Below the pieces are notes generated by a model. The model did no database searches and had not been told where the DNA came from. It saw only the letters and a list, made by a program, of their open reading frames with translations. 64,000 nt of DNA from Lonepinella koalarum (GTDB lineage Bacteria; Pseudomonadota; Gammaproteobacteria; Enterobacterales; Pasteurellaceae): the NCBI RefSeq assembly GCF_042926695.1, contig NZ_CP170642.1, positions 1,984,001 through 2,048,000 on the forward strand, given 5' to 3'. Of the stretch, positions 63,437 through 64,000 are shown one piece after another. Made by a program: the position numbers and the translations under genes. Numbering within the stretch: position 1 is the stretch's first letter; each line of letters starts with the position of its first letter.

Positions 63437-63874
63437 ATGCGTATTTTCAAAGCTGAACAATGGAATCTCGCCGTATTACTTCCACTATTTGAAGAATACC
63501 GTTTGTCACACGGCATGGCAGAAAATCCGGAAAGAACCCATCAATTTCTTAATAACCGGATTCGTTTTAGTGAAAGTATTTTCTTCTTAGCCCTTGATAA
63601 CCAACAAAAAGCGGTCGGCTTTATTCAACTCTATCCCCGTTTATCATCCCTACAATTACAACGCTACTGGCAATTAACCGATATTTTTGTACAAAATAAT
63701 CCTCAAAAAACCGAAATTTACACCGCACTTATTGAAAAAGCGAAAGAATTTGTGTGTTTTACTCAAGCAAAAATGCTCACCGTAGAACAGGATCAACACC
63801 CGCAATATATTTTAGAAATGGAAGGATTTAAACGCAATCCGCAAAAGGCAGTGTTTGAATTAAGTTTAAATTAA
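63437..63874 (+). CDS. GNAT-family N-acetyltransferase
   Basis: A 145-residue protein with a GNAT-like layout: an N-terminal helix pair, FLALDNQQKAVGFIQLYPRLSSL as the central strands, LTDIFVQNN where the acetyl-CoA loop would begin, and an MEGFKR motif near the end. The acetyl-CoA P-loop (R/Q-x-x-G-x-A) is poorly conserved (NNPQKTEIYTALIEKA). The substrate is unknown. It overlaps the end of the convergent yggU-like gene by 9 bases. Confidence 0.7.
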   Translation: MRIFKAEQWNLAVLLPLFEEYRLSHGMAENPERTHQFLNNRIRFSESIFFLALDNQQKAVGFIQLYPRLSSLQLQRYWQLTDIFVQNNPQKTEIYTALIEKAKEFVCFTQAKMLTVEQDQHPQYILEMEGFKRNPQKAVFELSLN

Positions 63875-64000
63875 CGAAATAATCTCAGACGGAATAGTCT
63901 TCGGTTCAGAAATAAATACCTGCTTATGTCGATTCAATTCGCCTTTTTCTAACTGAATCATACTTTTTGGCACTTTAAATAATTTACTCAAATATTTCAA
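63866..64000 (-). CDS. YggU/DUF167-family protein, C-terminal end (runs off the window)
   Basis: The last 44 codons read FKVPKSMIQLEKGELNRHKQ and then VFISEPKTIPSEI before the stop, the typical C-terminus of the small YggU (UPF0235/DUF167) family. The function of this family is unknown. Confidence 0.75.
   Translation of the reverse strand: MKYLSKLFKVPKSMIQLEKGELNRHKQVFISEPKTIPSEIISLI

Overview
The window is chromosomal DNA from a member of the Pasteurellaceae. The 9-base core AAGTGCGGT, the Haemophilus-type DNA uptake signal, occurs about twenty times on either strand, often as inverted pairs that form terminators. The housekeeping proteins (UvrA, Ssb, RpoB, RpoC, TorY, KdkA, OpsX) look like those of Haemophilus, Pasteurella and Aggregatibacter. 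I do not assign a genus.

Layout, left to right. (1) 1-1504: torZ (start only) and torY, anaerobic N-/S-oxide respiration. (2) 1766-9129: uvrA and ssb diverge from a shared LexA box, followed by tsaC-aroE-mgtC-like-dld. (3) 9245-10285: a decayed 1.04-kb insertion sequence with an 18-bp terminal repeat. (4) 10351-18889, minus strand: the alpha and spc ribosomal protein operons (rplN to rplQ, including secY, rpoA and the small genes rpmJ and rpmD), with the S4-binding alpha leader. (5) 19129-35111: a 16-kb accessory segment. (6) 35195-47440, minus strand: rpoC, rpoB, rplL, rplJ, rplA, rplK, nusG, secE. (7) 47568-64000: mixed housekeeping genes: pepD, gpt, modBC, proS, the LPS core genes kdkA, opsX, waaA, and galU, manB/pgm, csrA, alaS, coaD, tpiA, a GNAT gene and the tail of a yggU-like gene.

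The accessory segment is the most interesting part. Its left two thirds is a complete sulfoquinovose (SQ) catabolic locus of the sulfo-EMP type known from the E. coli yih cluster: sulfoquinovosidase (YihQ), SQ isomerase (YihS), sulfofructose kinase (YihV), sulfofructose-phosphate aldolase (YihT), sulfolactaldehyde reductase (YihU) and the DeoR-type regulator CsqR (YihW). The signature sulfonate-binding and catalytic residues are present. The E. coli membrane proteins YihO and YihP are absent. A three-gene TRAP transporter and a TauE/SafE-family permease stand in their place, and a GalM-type mutarotase stands where E. coli has YihR. Near-consensus CRP sites sit at about -41.5 of both the yihU/yihV and the TRAP promoters, and a shared 13-mer next to them suggests that CsqR also controls the TRAP genes. 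Expected net chemistry: SQ glycosides to SQ, to dihydroxyacetone phosphate for glycolysis (tpiA is in the window) plus dihydroxypropanesulfonate for export.

The right third of the segment (31730-35111) is a separate, poorly understood module. It has a TIM-barrel protein of the PEP-hydrolase-like family and a UPF0261/Tm-1-like ATP-binding protein, the two halves that are fused in tomato Tm-1. Beside them is an AraC-type regulator whose sensor domain is a diverged copy of the same TIM barrel. The segment lies exactly between the spc operon promoter and the rpoC terminator, where neither flanking operon is disrupted.
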